From an uncultured Halomicronema sp. (GTDB lineage: Bacteria > Cyanobacteriota > Cyanobacteriia > Phormidesmidales > Phormidesmidaceae), in assembly GCA_937899725.1 (NCBI GenBank), contig CALCCA010000141.1, forward strand, positions 1-36,170: DNA of 36,170 bases, in the 5' to 3' direction. The notes under the pieces were generated by a model that saw nothing but the letters and a program-made list of their open reading frames with translations, was not told where the DNA came from and ran no database searches. Each line of letters opens with the position of its first letter. Positions within the stretch are counted from its first letter, which is position 1. The position numbers were made by a program, and so were the translations under genes. This document shows, piece after piece, positions 26,877 to 35,630 of the stretch.

Positions 26877-27062
26877 ATGAAGCTATCCTATCGGGGCCAT
26901 ACTTACGACGCTCATCTCGCGCCGACCCAAGCACAATCCACCGAAGAGATTGGCGTCTATCGGGGGGCTCGTCTTACTCGCAAGACCTTTCAGCCCCCTC
27001 ACCACGAGCACGGCAAGGTTGAGCTGACCTATCGCGGTGCGACATATTCTCACGAGCTCTAA
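26877..27062 (+). CDS. DUF4278 small protein
   Basis: 61 residues from the ATG at 26877, which has GGGAGA eight bases upstream; an earlier in-frame start at 26847 adds non-family residues. It contains MKLSYRGHTYD at the start, VYRGARL in the middle and LTYRGATYSHEL at the end, the YRG repeat pattern of DUF4278, a small family almost restricted to cyanobacteria. The function is unknown. No membrane segment or cysteine is present. It is a single-gene unit, divergent from photolyase and ended by a hairpin at 27122-27154. Confidence 0.9.
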   Translation: MKLSYRGHTYDAHLAPTQAQSTEEIGVYRGARLTRKTFQPPHHEHGKVELTYRGATYSHEL

Positions 27063-27121
27063 GTCCTCGTTGACAGCACATCGTTATACCCACCATCAAG
27101 TTGAATAGCTCAGCTTAAATT

Positions 27122-27154
27122 CAAGCGGCAGTCGGTTTAATCGACTGCCGCTTG
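27122..27154. terminator. Probable terminator hairpin between convergent genes
   Basis: CAAGCGGCAGTCG (27122-27134) pairs exactly with CGACTGCCGCTTG (27142-27154) over a 7-base loop. It sits 60 bases after the DUF4278 stop and 37 bases before the end of the convergent CSP41b-like gene, so it can serve both. The T-tail is weak on both strands. Confidence 0.6.
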
Positions 27155-27191
27155 TTGCTGATGTGAATCCATAGAAAGCTGGGAAGTCGCG

Positions 27192-28127
27192 TCAGCTAGC
27201 GGCCAAAATTTCATCATCCAGCGGAAATTCACGCTCGACCTGATGACGTCCTGACGCGAGAAAATCGTTTTTGAATGAATCTCTCAGGCCTTCAACCAAG
27301 TCAAATTGAGGCCCCCAATTGAGTTCTGCCTTGGCCTTAGCAATCGTGGTAAAAAAGTGTTGTACCCGCATGGGAAAAGCTTTCTGCTTGCCAAAGTCAA
27401 AGGCCTTAGGGTCATAATGCACAAGTTTTAGCGTCGCCGGATCTCTGCCCGCCGAGATCGCACAGGCCCGCGCCAAACCGTCAAAACTCACCGCTTTATC
27501 GCCTGAGATGTTGTAAATCTGTCCCTTGGCCTGATCGTTACCCAATACTGCCGCCATCGAGGCGGCCAAATCAGCCACATGGCCCATCTGAGTTAGCGCC
27601 ATGCCATTCCCCGGAATCGGCATGGGGCGATCGCGCACAACGCGCTCAAAAAACCACGCCTCCACATCGTTGTAGTTTTGCGGCCCGTAAATATAGACCG
27701 GACGCACTGCGGTGAATGGGATGTTTTGACTCGCCAAAAAGTCTTCGGTGGCGAATTTGCCTTTGTGGCGGCTATTGGGATCAACAGCATCGCCTTCGGC
27801 ATGGGGCATCTCGTCTGACTTGAGATACACGCCCGCCGAACTGACATAGATAAAATGCTGCACCTGATCGCCAAACAGTGCCACCAGAGGCTGAGTATCG
27901 CTCAGCTCTCGACCGTTGTTATCAAAAATAGCGTCGAAGCGTTCCCCCGCCAGCTTTTCCTTGAGCGCGGCAGCATCTTTGCGATCGCCCTGAATCACCC
28001 TTACCCCCGCTACCGGAGCGGGCTTATTACCCCGGTTAAACAGCACCACCTCATGCCCCTGACTGACCAGCAATTTCGTCAGGTAAACCCCAATAAACCG
28101 GGTGCCCCCCATTACCAAAATCCGCAT
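27192..28127 (-). CDS. CSP41b-like NAD-dependent epimerase/dehydratase-family protein
   Basis: 311 residues from the ATG at 28127, preceded by GGGAGGA; an upstream reading to 28208 is unlikely. GGTRFIG (7-13) is the dinucleotide-binding loop. SSAGVYLKSDEMPH, DPNSRHKGKFATE, RPVYIYGPQNYNDVEAWFF and HYDPKAFDFGKQKAFP closely follow the plant chloroplast stem-loop binding protein CSP41b and its cyanobacterial relatives. In this family the usual SDR catalytic Tyr-x3-Lys is not kept: SRHKGK stands in its place. Plant CSP41 binds and cleaves RNA and associates with ribosomes and the transcription machinery; a role in RNA metabolism here is inferred from that. Confidence 0.88.
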   Translation of the reverse strand: MRILVMGGTRFIGVYLTKLLVSQGHEVVLFNRGNKPAPVAGVRVIQGDRKDAAALKEKLAGERFDAIFDNNGRELSDTQPLVALFGDQVQHFIYVSSAGVYLKSDEMPHAEGDAVDPNSRHKGKFATEDFLASQNIPFTAVRPVYIYGPQNYNDVEAWFFERVVRDRPMPIPGNGMALTQMGHVADLAASMAAVLGNDQAKGQIYNISGDKAVSFDGLARACAISAGRDPATLKLVHYDPKAFDFGKQKAFPMRVQHFFTTIAKAKAELNWGPQFDLVEGLRDSFKNDFLASGRHQVEREFPLDDEILAAS

Positions 28128-28423
28128 GCTGTCCTCCCAGCGGCTATCGCATCTCTCTAGGTATCTTAGAATGCAGTTGCCGTTTGATCGGGATGAATTA
28201 GCCGCCAACTGAGAGGCGATCGTTAAATCCTATTCATAAACTCTTTGACGAATGCTTAAGCGAATAGGCAGAAAGTCGCAGATTGCCGTCCGCGCCCTTA
28301 GTCTGAGACCATTACAGTCTCGCGGGTAGCGCTTAAGCCCATTAAAATAGAGAGACTGTTATCTTCTCAACTATTTCAATAGCTGTACGTTAATAGCAGT
28401 TTGCACCTCATCGGCGAAGCTTC

Positions 28424-29539
28424 ATGCAAGAGCTCGATAATGCCTATCGCATCTTAGATTTAGAGCCTGGAGCCTCAATGGAAGAGGTTAATCAGGCTTA
28501 TAAAGATCTGGTGTTTATCTGGCATCCTGATCGGCTGCCCAAAGACAATTTACGTCTCGTCGAAAAAGCTCAGGAAAAAATCAAGCAGCTGAATCACGCG
28601 CGGGACTATCTACGCACCCACGCCCGGGTCGGCTCAACCGCCCCAAGCACCCATGGCAGCGGCTATCGATCGCGCACGCGTCCCCACAGCCGCAGCTATA
28701 CCAACCCGTCCTACCGACAAAAATCAGCCTACGGTCAATCAACCGGGCAATCGCAGCCAAAAGCATACGAAAATCCCTATCGCGCTTACCAGTCGCGCTA
28801 TGCCCAGTCGGCCTACGGCACCTATGGCGCTTACCGCAGTGCGGAAACTGGCGATCGCGCCACTCATAACGGTTCCAGCAACGGTTCGACAGCCAGAGAC
28901 CACACCCGCAACCCGGCTTCTGCCAGCTACAGCGCACCGAAATCTCCGCCCAGAAGCTACACGCCAGGCAATAGTGCCGCTCACTCCAGCACCAACGACG
29001 GTTGGAACAACTACACCACTCCGCGCCCCAGTGGCTCCGGCAACGCTGCCAGCGCCAGCCGGGCTAGCGGTCCGAGCTACACCGTCAACAATAGCCGCAC
29101 CAGTGCTGCTCCCGGTCGGTCAGCGTCAGAAGCGACCACCTCATCGCCTCCCCCCCAGCGCACTCGGCAACAAAATCCTGACCTCAGCGGCTCCAATCTA
29201 CGCGGGGCCAACCTCAAAGAGAAAGACTTTTCGGGACGCAATCTCAGCAGTGCTGATTTAACCGGCGCTGATCTGCAAGATGCCTTTTTGCATGGCGTCA
29301 ACCTCAACCGGGCCGATCTTTCCAACGCCAACCTATTTCGCGCTAACCTGCTGCAGGCTAATCTCAGCCATGCCAACCTCCGGGGCGCTAACCTCATCGG
29401 CGCTGACCTCAGCGGCGCTGACCTGAGTGGAGCCGATCTCAGCGGCGCTAAGGTGGCCGTCGGCGATCGCGTCATGGTCAAACTCACCAGCACCATTTTG
29501 CGCGGCACGATCATGCCCGATGGCACCATTAATGCCTGA
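28424..29539 (+). CDS. J-domain protein with C-terminal pentapeptide repeats
   Basis: 371 residues. Residues 1-65 are a J-domain with the essential HPD (34-36) in VFIWHPDRLP, so it can stimulate an Hsp70 (DnaK). Residues about 66-250 are a Ser/Tyr/Arg/Ala-rich, probably disordered linker with many SY, AY and RA repeats. Residues about 252-345 are pentapeptide repeats of the A[DN]LxG type (LSGSNLRGANL ... ADLSGADLSGADLSGA), forming a quadrilateral beta-helix. The end (VAVGDRVMVKL ...) is short and separate. Fusions of this kind are known in cyanobacteria, their clients not. It is a single-gene unit. Confidence 0.92.
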   Translation: MQELDNAYRILDLEPGASMEEVNQAYKDLVFIWHPDRLPKDNLRLVEKAQEKIKQLNHARDYLRTHARVGSTAPSTHGSGYRSRTRPHSRSYTNPSYRQKSAYGQSTGQSQPKAYENPYRAYQSRYAQSAYGTYGAYRSAETGDRATHNGSSNGSTARDHTRNPASASYSAPKSPPRSYTPGNSAAHSSTNDGWNNYTTPRPSGSGNAASASRASGPSYTVNNSRTSAAPGRSASEATTSSPPPQRTRQQNPDLSGSNLRGANLKEKDFSGRNLSSADLTGADLQDAFLHGVNLNRADLSNANLFRANLLQANLSHANLRGANLIGADLSGADLSGADLSGAKVAVGDRVMVKLTSTILRGTIMPDGTINA

Positions 29540-29865
29540 GATGCATTGCTCATCGCTCTGTCACAGTCGCCTTCTCTACAATTCACCCGGTAGTGCCCCC
29601 CGAACGGTAGATCTCAAGACGATCATCAGAGCCGTGAGACCCGTCCCATGGCTCCGCCGCACCGGCTACTTCACAGTTCCACCGACATTGATGCTGAGAC
29701 TCTCAACAGGTAAACGGCGTTGGTGTAGAGCCTGCCATCAACAAACTCTTTCGCAAAAAGATATATGTGGAAATTTCCCAATCTGACCAAAATCAGCTAG
29801 AACGGGGAAGTTAGCATCCCGTAACGCTGCTGTTGTAGATGCTTGGTTTTTAGCTGCGATCGCCC
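29540..29865. other. Intergenic region, no gene or clear signal
   Basis: About 325 bases between two plus-strand genes. An open frame overlapping the end of the J-domain gene (29427-29786) is a shadow of the pentapeptide repeats. The S9 peptidase promoter should lie here, perhaps in the AT-rich part around 29745-29800, but no -35/-10 pair could be fixed. Confidence 0.4.
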
Positions 29866-32010
29866 ATGACTTTTTTCAAACCGAACTGGTTGCCCTTTGG
29901 CGTACCTTCTCTACCAGGTCTCATCGGTTTTACGACAACGCTTCTGATAACTGCTTTCCCAGCTACCGCAGAAATCATCAATATCGGGTTCGACGAAACC
30001 GATCTGCCCACCCTTTCCGATGACGAACTCGTCAAGTTAGACACGCTGCAGTCGGCCCGCTTTCCCATCGTTCTCAGTGATATTAGCCCTGATCGATCAA
30101 CATTAGTCGTGGCCACGGTTGATCGCCTCAGCCAAAGTGACTGGCAAGTAAAATTTCTTGATTTAAACACCGGCGAACTCATCGACTCCCTAGCGCTGGA
30201 GTATGAAGTCTTTGGGCCGACTCTACCGATTCAATGGGTCGATAATCAAACCATTCGCTTTGTTCAAGAAGGATTTTTAGGCCCTTGGGAGGTGGTTTCC
30301 CTCAATCGCCATACCGGCATTGTCTCCCGCACAACGGTCTATCCCACCGAAGATGAGGCAGGAGAAATTCTCGGGGCCGCTCCTGACTTTTCTCGATTTG
30401 CCCTGCGCGTCTATGAAGAAACGGAAGATGTGATCTATCTGGTTTCTCTGCGATCGCTCGACCGGATTGAAGTCGGTCGTTTGCCCTCAGATTTAGACCT
30501 GCAACCGCCGTCTTGGTCCGATAGCGGGCAGCAGGTCGTCTTCGTCACCTCTTCCATCGAAGAGCGCGACCTGTATGAACGCACTCCCTTCAGCCCGACC
30601 CTCGCTGATCCTGTCAATCAAGATGCTCTGGGTCGCACGCCCCCCGAAGACAATCTGTTCTTGCAGGAAAACACGGTCAAAGTCTATGACCTCACCCAAA
30701 CCGAGCCCTTGGTGCTAGAGCTTGATGCCATGAACGATCAAGCGCACCTGCTGGCTGCTGCGAGCATGAGCCCTGGTGGCGAGCACGTCGTCATTAAGTA
30801 CTTAGAACCCAGTACCCTGGGGGGCCGGGAATTTCCGACCTATTTGTATCCGCAGCGATCGTACTATCAGGTCTTTGACCTGCAGGGCAACCTCATCGAC
30901 ACGATAGAAGATCAAATTTTAGATGGCCCCCTGGAAAGCGCCGCCGAATTTGTCGACGAAGACACGCTCGTTTTTAACGCGACAGTCGGCACCAACCGTC
31001 ACTTCTATACCTACGAGATGGGCTCGGAGACGTTTAATCGCTTACCACTGCCAGAGGGCAGCGTCGGGCTTGATTCTTGGCAAGTCTCGAATGTTGACGA
31101 GGCGCTGATTTTTGCCTTTTCCTCAGTCACTCAGCCCTCTGAATTATTCTCAATTCCCTTAGATGGGAGCGCCCCCCCCACTCAACTGACCGATATCAAT
31201 GCTGAAGTGACCGCGATCAACGCGGTGCAATCTCATTCCGTCAGTTTTGCCACCAGCAGCGGCCCTCGGGAGGGCGTATTGATTCAACCGGCGGGTGCAG
31301 CGTTCCCTCCCGTCGACAGTCCGATTGTCTTTTGGCAGCAGGGGGGACCGGGCTTTTCGATGGTGAATGAATTCGCGATCGAAGTCGAAATGCCCTTTAA
31401 CCTCCTGCCAAACTTCGGTATCTCCGTGCTGTCTGTACCCCTTGCCGGTCGAGAGGGCTTTGGTGCCGAGTTCTATCGCCTCCAGGCCGATGACAATAAC
31501 TTCGGCCAAGTAGACATTATCGAAGGCGTTGAAATCGCCGCCCAGCTGGTCGGGGAAGGGTGGGCTCGACCTAACCAATTGGGTATCAGTGGCTGTTCCT
31601 ACGGGGGCTATTTTGCGGCTCAAACCATCACCCAGTTTCCTGATGTCTTTGCCGCCGCCAATCCCCAATGCTCTTTGTTAGACGCCTTTACCGAATGGCA
31701 GCTCGGCTATTCTTCCCTCCTGTCTTATTTGACCGGGCTGACCCCCATGGAAGCACCAGAACGCTATCGCCAACTCTCGCCGCTTTACAGTGCCGGAGAC
31801 ATCACCGCTGCCACTCTCATCTTCCACGGCTCTAACGACTTTTTGCAGGTCGATATGGCCCGCAACTTTCATGATGTCATTGAGCAAAACGACATCCCCA
31901 CCATGATGTACGAGTTTGAAGGCGTCGGTCACAGCATCTTCGACATTGGCCTACAGCGCATTGCGGCTCAGCTTCAGGTCGATTTTTTCAGAGAGCATTT
32001 GCAGCCGTAA
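29866..32010 (+). CDS. Secreted prolyl-oligopeptidase-family (S9) serine peptidase
   Basis: 714 residues. A signal peptide spans about 1-36 (hydrophobic LPGLIGFTTTLLITAFPATA), so the enzyme is exported. Residues about 45-440 form the N-terminal beta-propeller typical of S9 peptidases. The alpha/beta-hydrolase domain has GISGCSYGGYFAAQ with Ser578 as nucleophile, HGSNDFLQ with Asp658, and GVGHSIFD with His689, a full catalytic triad. The family cleaves short peptides, often after proline or in acyl-aminoacyl form. No obvious Shine-Dalgarno. The gene is isolated between intergenic regions and precedes the Psb34 gene. Confidence 0.87.
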   Translation: MTFFKPNWLPFGVPSLPGLIGFTTTLLITAFPATAEIINIGFDETDLPTLSDDELVKLDTLQSARFPIVLSDISPDRSTLVVATVDRLSQSDWQVKFLDLNTGELIDSLALEYEVFGPTLPIQWVDNQTIRFVQEGFLGPWEVVSLNRHTGIVSRTTVYPTEDEAGEILGAAPDFSRFALRVYEETEDVIYLVSLRSLDRIEVGRLPSDLDLQPPSWSDSGQQVVFVTSSIEERDLYERTPFSPTLADPVNQDALGRTPPEDNLFLQENTVKVYDLTQTEPLVLELDAMNDQAHLLAAASMSPGGEHVVIKYLEPSTLGGREFPTYLYPQRSYYQVFDLQGNLIDTIEDQILDGPLESAAEFVDEDTLVFNATVGTNRHFYTYEMGSETFNRLPLPEGSVGLDSWQVSNVDEALIFAFSSVTQPSELFSIPLDGSAPPTQLTDINAEVTAINAVQSHSVSFATSSGPREGVLIQPAGAAFPPVDSPIVFWQQGGPGFSMVNEFAIEVEMPFNLLPNFGISVLSVPLAGREGFGAEFYRLQADDNNFGQVDIIEGVEIAAQLVGEGWARPNQLGISGCSYGGYFAAQTITQFPDVFAAANPQCSLLDAFTEWQLGYSSLLSYLTGLTPMEAPERYRQLSPLYSAGDITAATLIFHGSNDFLQVDMARNFHDVIEQNDIPTMMYEFEGVGHSIFDIGLQRIAAQLQVDFFREHLQP

Positions 32011-32095
32011 CGCTATCAATAACGCCTTTTTCTTCAAAGAAAGCTTGATGAAACCCGAAGAATGTTAAGAAGTGTGTAGATAAACCTCGATTTTC

Positions 32096-32107
32096 TGTTA
32101 ATGTTAA
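32096..32107 (+). promoter_or_regulatory. Tandem TGTTAA hexamers upstream of the Psb34-like gene
   Basis: Two TGTTAA copies adjoin directly, 33 bases before the ATG at 32140. The related decamer AATGTTAAGA is present at 32061-32070 and 32100-32109. Direct hexamer repeats are the usual form of light-response sites in cyanobacteria, but the HLR1 consensus is not matched, so the role is unproven. Confidence 0.35.
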
Positions 32108-32139
32108 GAGGATAGAAAGATTCGAAAAGGTAATTTGAT

Positions 32140-32310
32140 ATGCGCTATACCGTTGAAGATGGTGGTCGGCTTAATAACTTCGCTGTAGAGCCTAAAATGT
32201 ACGAGGCAGAGCCTCCCAGCGCCAACGAAAAGCGCAATTACATTATCTTAGGAGCGTTTGCCGTCAGCCTTGTGGTGGGTGTCTTCTCAATTGCCTTTGT
32301 AGTTTCTTAA
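32140..32310 (+). CDS. psb34: Photosystem II assembly protein Psb34 (Ssl1498-like, single-helix)
   Basis: 56 residues: MRYTVEDGGRLNNFAVEPKM at the N-terminus, a charged middle, then a single transmembrane helix from about residue 33 to 55. The N-terminal block with GGRLNNFA and EPKMY is the signature of the small cyanobacterial light-harvesting-like family named after Ssl1498, shown to be Psb34, which binds near CP47 during photosystem II assembly and affects binding of high-light-inducible proteins. AAAGG lies nine bases before the ATG. The gene is followed at 34 bases by a good terminator, so it is probably monocistronic. It is too short for ordinary gene calling. Confidence 0.82.
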   Translation: MRYTVEDGGRLNNFAVEPKMYEAEPPSANEKRNYIILGAFAVSLVVGVFSIAFVVS

Positions 32311-32343
32311 CTTTTTACCGCCAAGTAGCTCAATCCCCCTTTT

Positions 32344-32373
32344 ACAGCCGCAGCAGTTTGCTGCGGCTGTTTT
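32344..32373 (+). terminator. Rho-independent terminator of the Psb34-like gene
   Basis: ACAGCCGCAGC (32344-32354) pairs exactly with GCTGCGGCTGT (32360-32370) over a 5-base loop and is followed by TTT (T-tract TTTT including the last stem base). It lies 33 bases after the stop at 32310. Confidence 0.85.
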
Positions 32374-32408
32374 GCATGTAGTCTTTGGGCAGATGTTTCG
32401 TTACGACT

Positions 32409-33473
32409 ATGAGTCAAACAACCTGCCTTTTGCAATTTGAGACCCGGGCAGATGAGATTCGCACCTCACTCTCAGCCATTCGCCAGATTGAGTCTCATCT
32501 CTGGCTGGGCTGCGATGAAACGGCGACATTAGAACGCTTGACCTATCGCGGCGATCACGCTGATGATCATCATCATTTTGCGATCGCGGACTATTTAGAC
32601 TTACCAAGCTCTAGTGACGAAGAAATCGATATCGAGGGCATTGCCTACAGCGATTATTATCTCTGGTTTGTCGGTTCTCATAGTCTGAAGCGCAAATCTT
32701 ACAAGCCAGAGAAAACGGTAGCAGATAACCTCAAGCGCCTCCGCAAGGTCGAACGTCAGGCAAATCGCTACACGCTTGGGCGGATTCCCCTAGTTAACGG
32801 TCAGCTTTATCCTTTCTGCAGCCATCCTAAAGATCCCGACATTACCTTGACCGCGGCCCAACTCAAGCATCGCAAAACGGGTAATGAGTTAACCAAAGAG
32901 CTAGAGCACGATCGCTATCTCGGGGATTTTCTCAAGGCTAATATTCCAGGCAAAGACAATGGGTTTGATATTGAAGGGTTAGCCTTAAACGGCGATCGCC
33001 TGCTGGTGGGTCTACGAGGGCCTGTGCTGCGAGGCTGGGCCGTTTTGCTCGAACTGCAGCTAACCGAAGATAAACCCGGCATTCTCAAATTGCAGCAGAT
33101 TGGGGATAAAAAACAACCTTACATCCGTCATTTTCTCAATTTGAACGGCTTAGGTATTCGCGATTTATGCCCTTGGCACGATACGCTGCTCGTTCTGGCA
33201 GGCCCGACGATGACATTAGACGGCCCGCTACAAATATTCTCCATACCTTTCGCGGCTCTCAAATCTGACACTCCCTTACATCATCCCTCCCTCGTTCTCG
33301 ACCTACCTGAGACTCGCGGGGGCGATCGTGCCGAGGGGCTCACTCTGCTCAAACCCAGTGCTGAAGAGGTCTTGGTGGTCTATGATGCACCCACTTCACC
33401 CAGACTGCAAAAGACTCGGGCAGTCTTAGCAGATCAATACTTATTGCCGATAACTCCGAGCAAACCTGGATAA
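32409..33473 (+). CDS. DUF3616 domain-containing protein
   Basis: About 354 residues from the ATG at 32409; a TTG in frame at 32385 would add eight residues but has no ribosome binding site. The sequence has the DUF3616 pattern: WLGCDETATLERL near the start, DIEGIAY (about 70), the conserved arginine/lysine-rich KSYKPEKTVADNLKRLRKV, DIEGLAL (about 200), GLRGPVLRGWAVLLEL and GIRDLCPWHDTLLVLAGPT. The alternation suggests a beta-propeller, with acidic IEG motifs at repeated positions. There is no signal peptide. The function is not known. It is monocistronic after the Psb34 terminator. Confidence 0.85.
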   Translation: MSQTTCLLQFETRADEIRTSLSAIRQIESHLWLGCDETATLERLTYRGDHADDHHHFAIADYLDLPSSSDEEIDIEGIAYSDYYLWFVGSHSLKRKSYKPEKTVADNLKRLRKVERQANRYTLGRIPLVNGQLYPFCSHPKDPDITLTAAQLKHRKTGNELTKELEHDRYLGDFLKANIPGKDNGFDIEGLALNGDRLLVGLRGPVLRGWAVLLELQLTEDKPGILKLQQIGDKKQPYIRHFLNLNGLGIRDLCPWHDTLLVLAGPTMTLDGPLQIFSIPFAALKSDTPLHHPSLVLDLPETRGGDRAEGLTLLKPSAEEVLVVYDAPTSPRLQKTRAVLADQYLLPITPSKPG

Positions 33474-33796
33474 CTCTGCAGGCCGACTCAATGTCAGGGC
33501 TGGCAATCAACCTTACGAGAGCGATGTGACAGCGATAGACCAAATCAGAACGCCTCATAGACAACGACCAGAAACCGCTCAACGGGCAAAATTTTGTTAA
33601 TCTCATCTGTAAGCTATCGATTCGCATATAGTTCTGATTAATCAATCTTTGGCAATGATAAGAGGCTTATGCCAAAGTCCATAGATCGTCCCCATCACAG
33701 CGACCGTCACTAAAGCTATCACTGTCGTTATCCCTTCAATTAAGAGGTCGCTATCGTGCTTTGCTCGACCATCCTTCAGCACCAGTTCGTATTCCT
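33474..33796. other. Intergenic region with an 8-bp hairpin at 33647-33677
   Basis: CTTTGGCA (33647-33654) pairs with TGCCAAAG (33670-33677), loop 15 bases. No T-run follows. The minus-strand open frame at 33349-33645 overlaps DUF3616 and is a shadow. The promoter of the YbaK-like gene is expected here. Confidence 0.4.
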
Positions 33797-34282
33797 ATGA
33801 AAACGAATGCCGCCCGAATTCTTGAACAGCAGGGCATTCCCTACGAGCTTCTGAATTACGAGGTTGACCCCAGCGATCTAACAGCCGAGCGAGCGGCGGA
33901 AAAACTCGGACTCCCCCACCAACAAGTCTTTAAAACCCTGGTTGCTCGCGGCGATCGCTCCGGAATTTGTCTAGCCGTCATTCCTGCTAACGCCATACTG
34001 GACCTGCGAGCCCTGGCAAAAATGTCAGACAACAAGAAAGTAGAGACCGTCTCCCTCAAAGAAGTCCAACCCCTCACAGGTTATATTCGCGGAGGCGTCA
34101 CAGCGATTGGCTGTAAAAAGCCCTACCCGGTGTTCATCGATATTTCCGCAACTCAATTCGATACGATTGCGGTCTCTGCTGGTAAACGAGGACACATGCT
34201 GATGATCTCGCCGACGACCTATCAGATTGTTGTTCAAGGCACTATCGGTGCGATTACGTCTCACGATCTTGATAAAGCTTGA
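33797..34282 (+). CDS. ybaK: Cys-tRNA(Pro)/Cys-tRNA(Cys) deacylase, YbaK/EbsC family
   Basis: 161 residues from the ATG at 33797 (MKTNAARILEQQGIPYEL), a standard YbaK start; the frame continues upstream to 33761 without family sequence. The family hydrolyses Cys-tRNA(Pro) and so corrects errors of prolyl-tRNA synthetase. Typical segments: AAEKLGLPHQQVFKTLVARG with the conserved catalytic Lys in VFKTL, AVIPANAILDLRALAK, TGYIRGGVTAIGCKKPYPVF and FDTIAVSAGKRGHMLMI. All are in normal order. Its last 22 bases overlap the end of coaE on the other strand. Confidence 0.93.
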   Translation: MKTNAARILEQQGIPYELLNYEVDPSDLTAERAAEKLGLPHQQVFKTLVARGDRSGICLAVIPANAILDLRALAKMSDNKKVETVSLKEVQPLTGYIRGGVTAIGCKKPYPVFIDISATQFDTIAVSAGKRGHMLMISPTTYQIVVQGTIGAITSHDLDKA

Positions 34283-34851
34283 TCAACCTGCGCATAAAGT
34301 GCGGTCATGGTTTCATTATTGTGGAGCACAATATCTGCCCCAACAATCTTGGCTGAAAACGGCCACTGACTGTTAATTCTGGCTCGCGCCGCCTCTTCCG
34401 AAAGGGCATTGCGCCTGATCAATCGCGCTAATTGAATACTTTCAGCAGCAATCACAACCCAGATTTCAGTCACCTGGGCAACAAAATTAGCCTCAAACAA
34501 AAGCGGAATTGACTGTACAACCGTAGGCGCAGATTGCAGAAGCTGCATCTCTTCAGCAAACCGTTGCCGCACAAACGGATGAATTTGCTGTTCAACCCAT
34601 ATCTTCTCAACAGGATCTTGAAAGATCACCTGAGCCAGATGTAAGCGGTTGAGAGTGCCATGGGCATTCAACACGTCGTCACCATATCGCTGAGCGATCG
34701 CTGCCAACGTCTTTGTCCCTAACTCAACGGCCTGACGTGCATAAACATCAGCATCCAATACAGGAAGCTGATAGTGCTCAGCTAAATAGTCTGAAACGGT
34801 TGACTTCCCTGTAGCGATACCTCCAGTCAAGCCAATGATGCGCTGGCCCAT
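34261..34851 (-). CDS. coaE: Dephospho-CoA kinase
   Basis: 196 residues, the normal length. GLTGGIATGKST (7-18) is the P-loop, and VLDADVYARQAVE (31-43) contains the conserved D-x-D for dephospho-CoA binding. LLFEANF (about 117-123) and RLIRRNALSEEAARARI match the lid and adenine region. It phosphorylates dephospho-CoA at the 3'-OH in the last step of CoA synthesis. Its start overlaps the end of hemD by 25 bases, so translation is probably coupled. The 3' end overlaps the convergent YbaK gene by 22 bases. Confidence 0.96.
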   Translation of the reverse strand: MGQRIIGLTGGIATGKSTVSDYLAEHYQLPVLDADVYARQAVELGTKTLAAIAQRYGDDVLNAHGTLNRLHLAQVIFQDPVEKIWVEQQIHPFVRQRFAEEMQLLQSAPTVVQSIPLLFEANFVAQVTEIWVVIAAESIQLARLIRRNALSEEAARARINSQWPFSAKIVGADIVLHNNETMTALYAQVDQALSRS

Positions 34852-35630
34852 CGTTCCATTGCCTGCGTGAGACCATCCAAAGTGTATTCTGTAGCTTCAA
34901 TATCTACCCGCCCCAACAGTTGACGACAAGTTTCTGAAGTCTTGGGTCCAATAGAAGCGACAGCAACATTATCTAAAAATCGCAACCAGTCAGTTCCTAA
35001 ACCTTGCTCAAATAATTGACAGGCATGACGCACAGTTTTAGAACTGGCAAACGTAATGACATCAATACATTGAGTCTGCAAAGCGGAGATCGCTTTCACA
35101 TCCGGCTCTTGAGGACATCCCGACTCATAGGCAGGCACCTCAGTCACGGTTGCGCCTGCCGCCTGCATCGCCTGCACTAAGATTTCCCGTCCCCCACTTT
35201 CTACTCGCGGAAACAAAAATTTCTGCCCAGCTATCGGCTCCGGAAAATCTGTTGCAAGCGCATCCGCGACGAAATTAGACGGCACAAAATCCGGTTTCAG
35301 ATTGTGGCATTTTAGTACGGTGGCCGTCTTCTTGCCGACAACAGCTAATTTTAGAGCCTCTAAATCTGCTCGATGTCCTACTTTCTCAAATCTTTCAAAG
35401 AAAAAAGAAACCGCATTCGCAGAGGTCAAAATCAGCCAATCATAATGCTTGAGCTGACAGATTGCTTCATCTAAAAACTGCCAACTAGAGGGGGGGCAGA
35501 TTTCCAGCGCTGGCATCTCGATCACTGTCATTCCGACTGCTACCAGCAGTTCAGCAAACTGGCTCGATTGCGCCGCGGCGCGCGTCACCAGCACTGTGAT
35601 CGGAGAAGTTTGTCGAGGTGATCGGACCAT
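34827..35630 (-). CDS. hemD: Uroporphyrinogen-III synthase
   Basis: 267 residues from the ATG at 35630; a TTG in frame at 35654 is an unlikely alternative. The enzyme closes hydroxymethylbilane to uroporphyrinogen III, the common precursor of haem and chlorophyll. Visible family features: PITVLVTRAAAQSSQFAELL at the N-terminus, DWLILTSANAVSFFFERF, VPSNFVADALATDFPEP, FLFPRVESGGREILVQAM, VPAYESG, DVITFASSKTVRHACQLF and VASIGPKTSETCRQL. These are in the order of the two alpha/beta domains. It overlaps coaE by 25 bases. The pairing of the two cofactor genes may be chance. Confidence 0.95.
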   Translation of the reverse strand: MVRSPRQTSPITVLVTRAAAQSSQFAELLVAVGMTVIEMPALEICPPSSWQFLDEAICQLKHYDWLILTSANAVSFFFERFEKVGHRADLEALKLAVVGKKTATVLKCHNLKPDFVPSNFVADALATDFPEPIAGQKFLFPRVESGGREILVQAMQAAGATVTEVPAYESGCPQEPDVKAISALQTQCIDVITFASSKTVRHACQLFEQGLGTDWLRFLDNVAVASIGPKTSETCRQLLGRVDIEATEYTLDGLTQAMERWASASLA

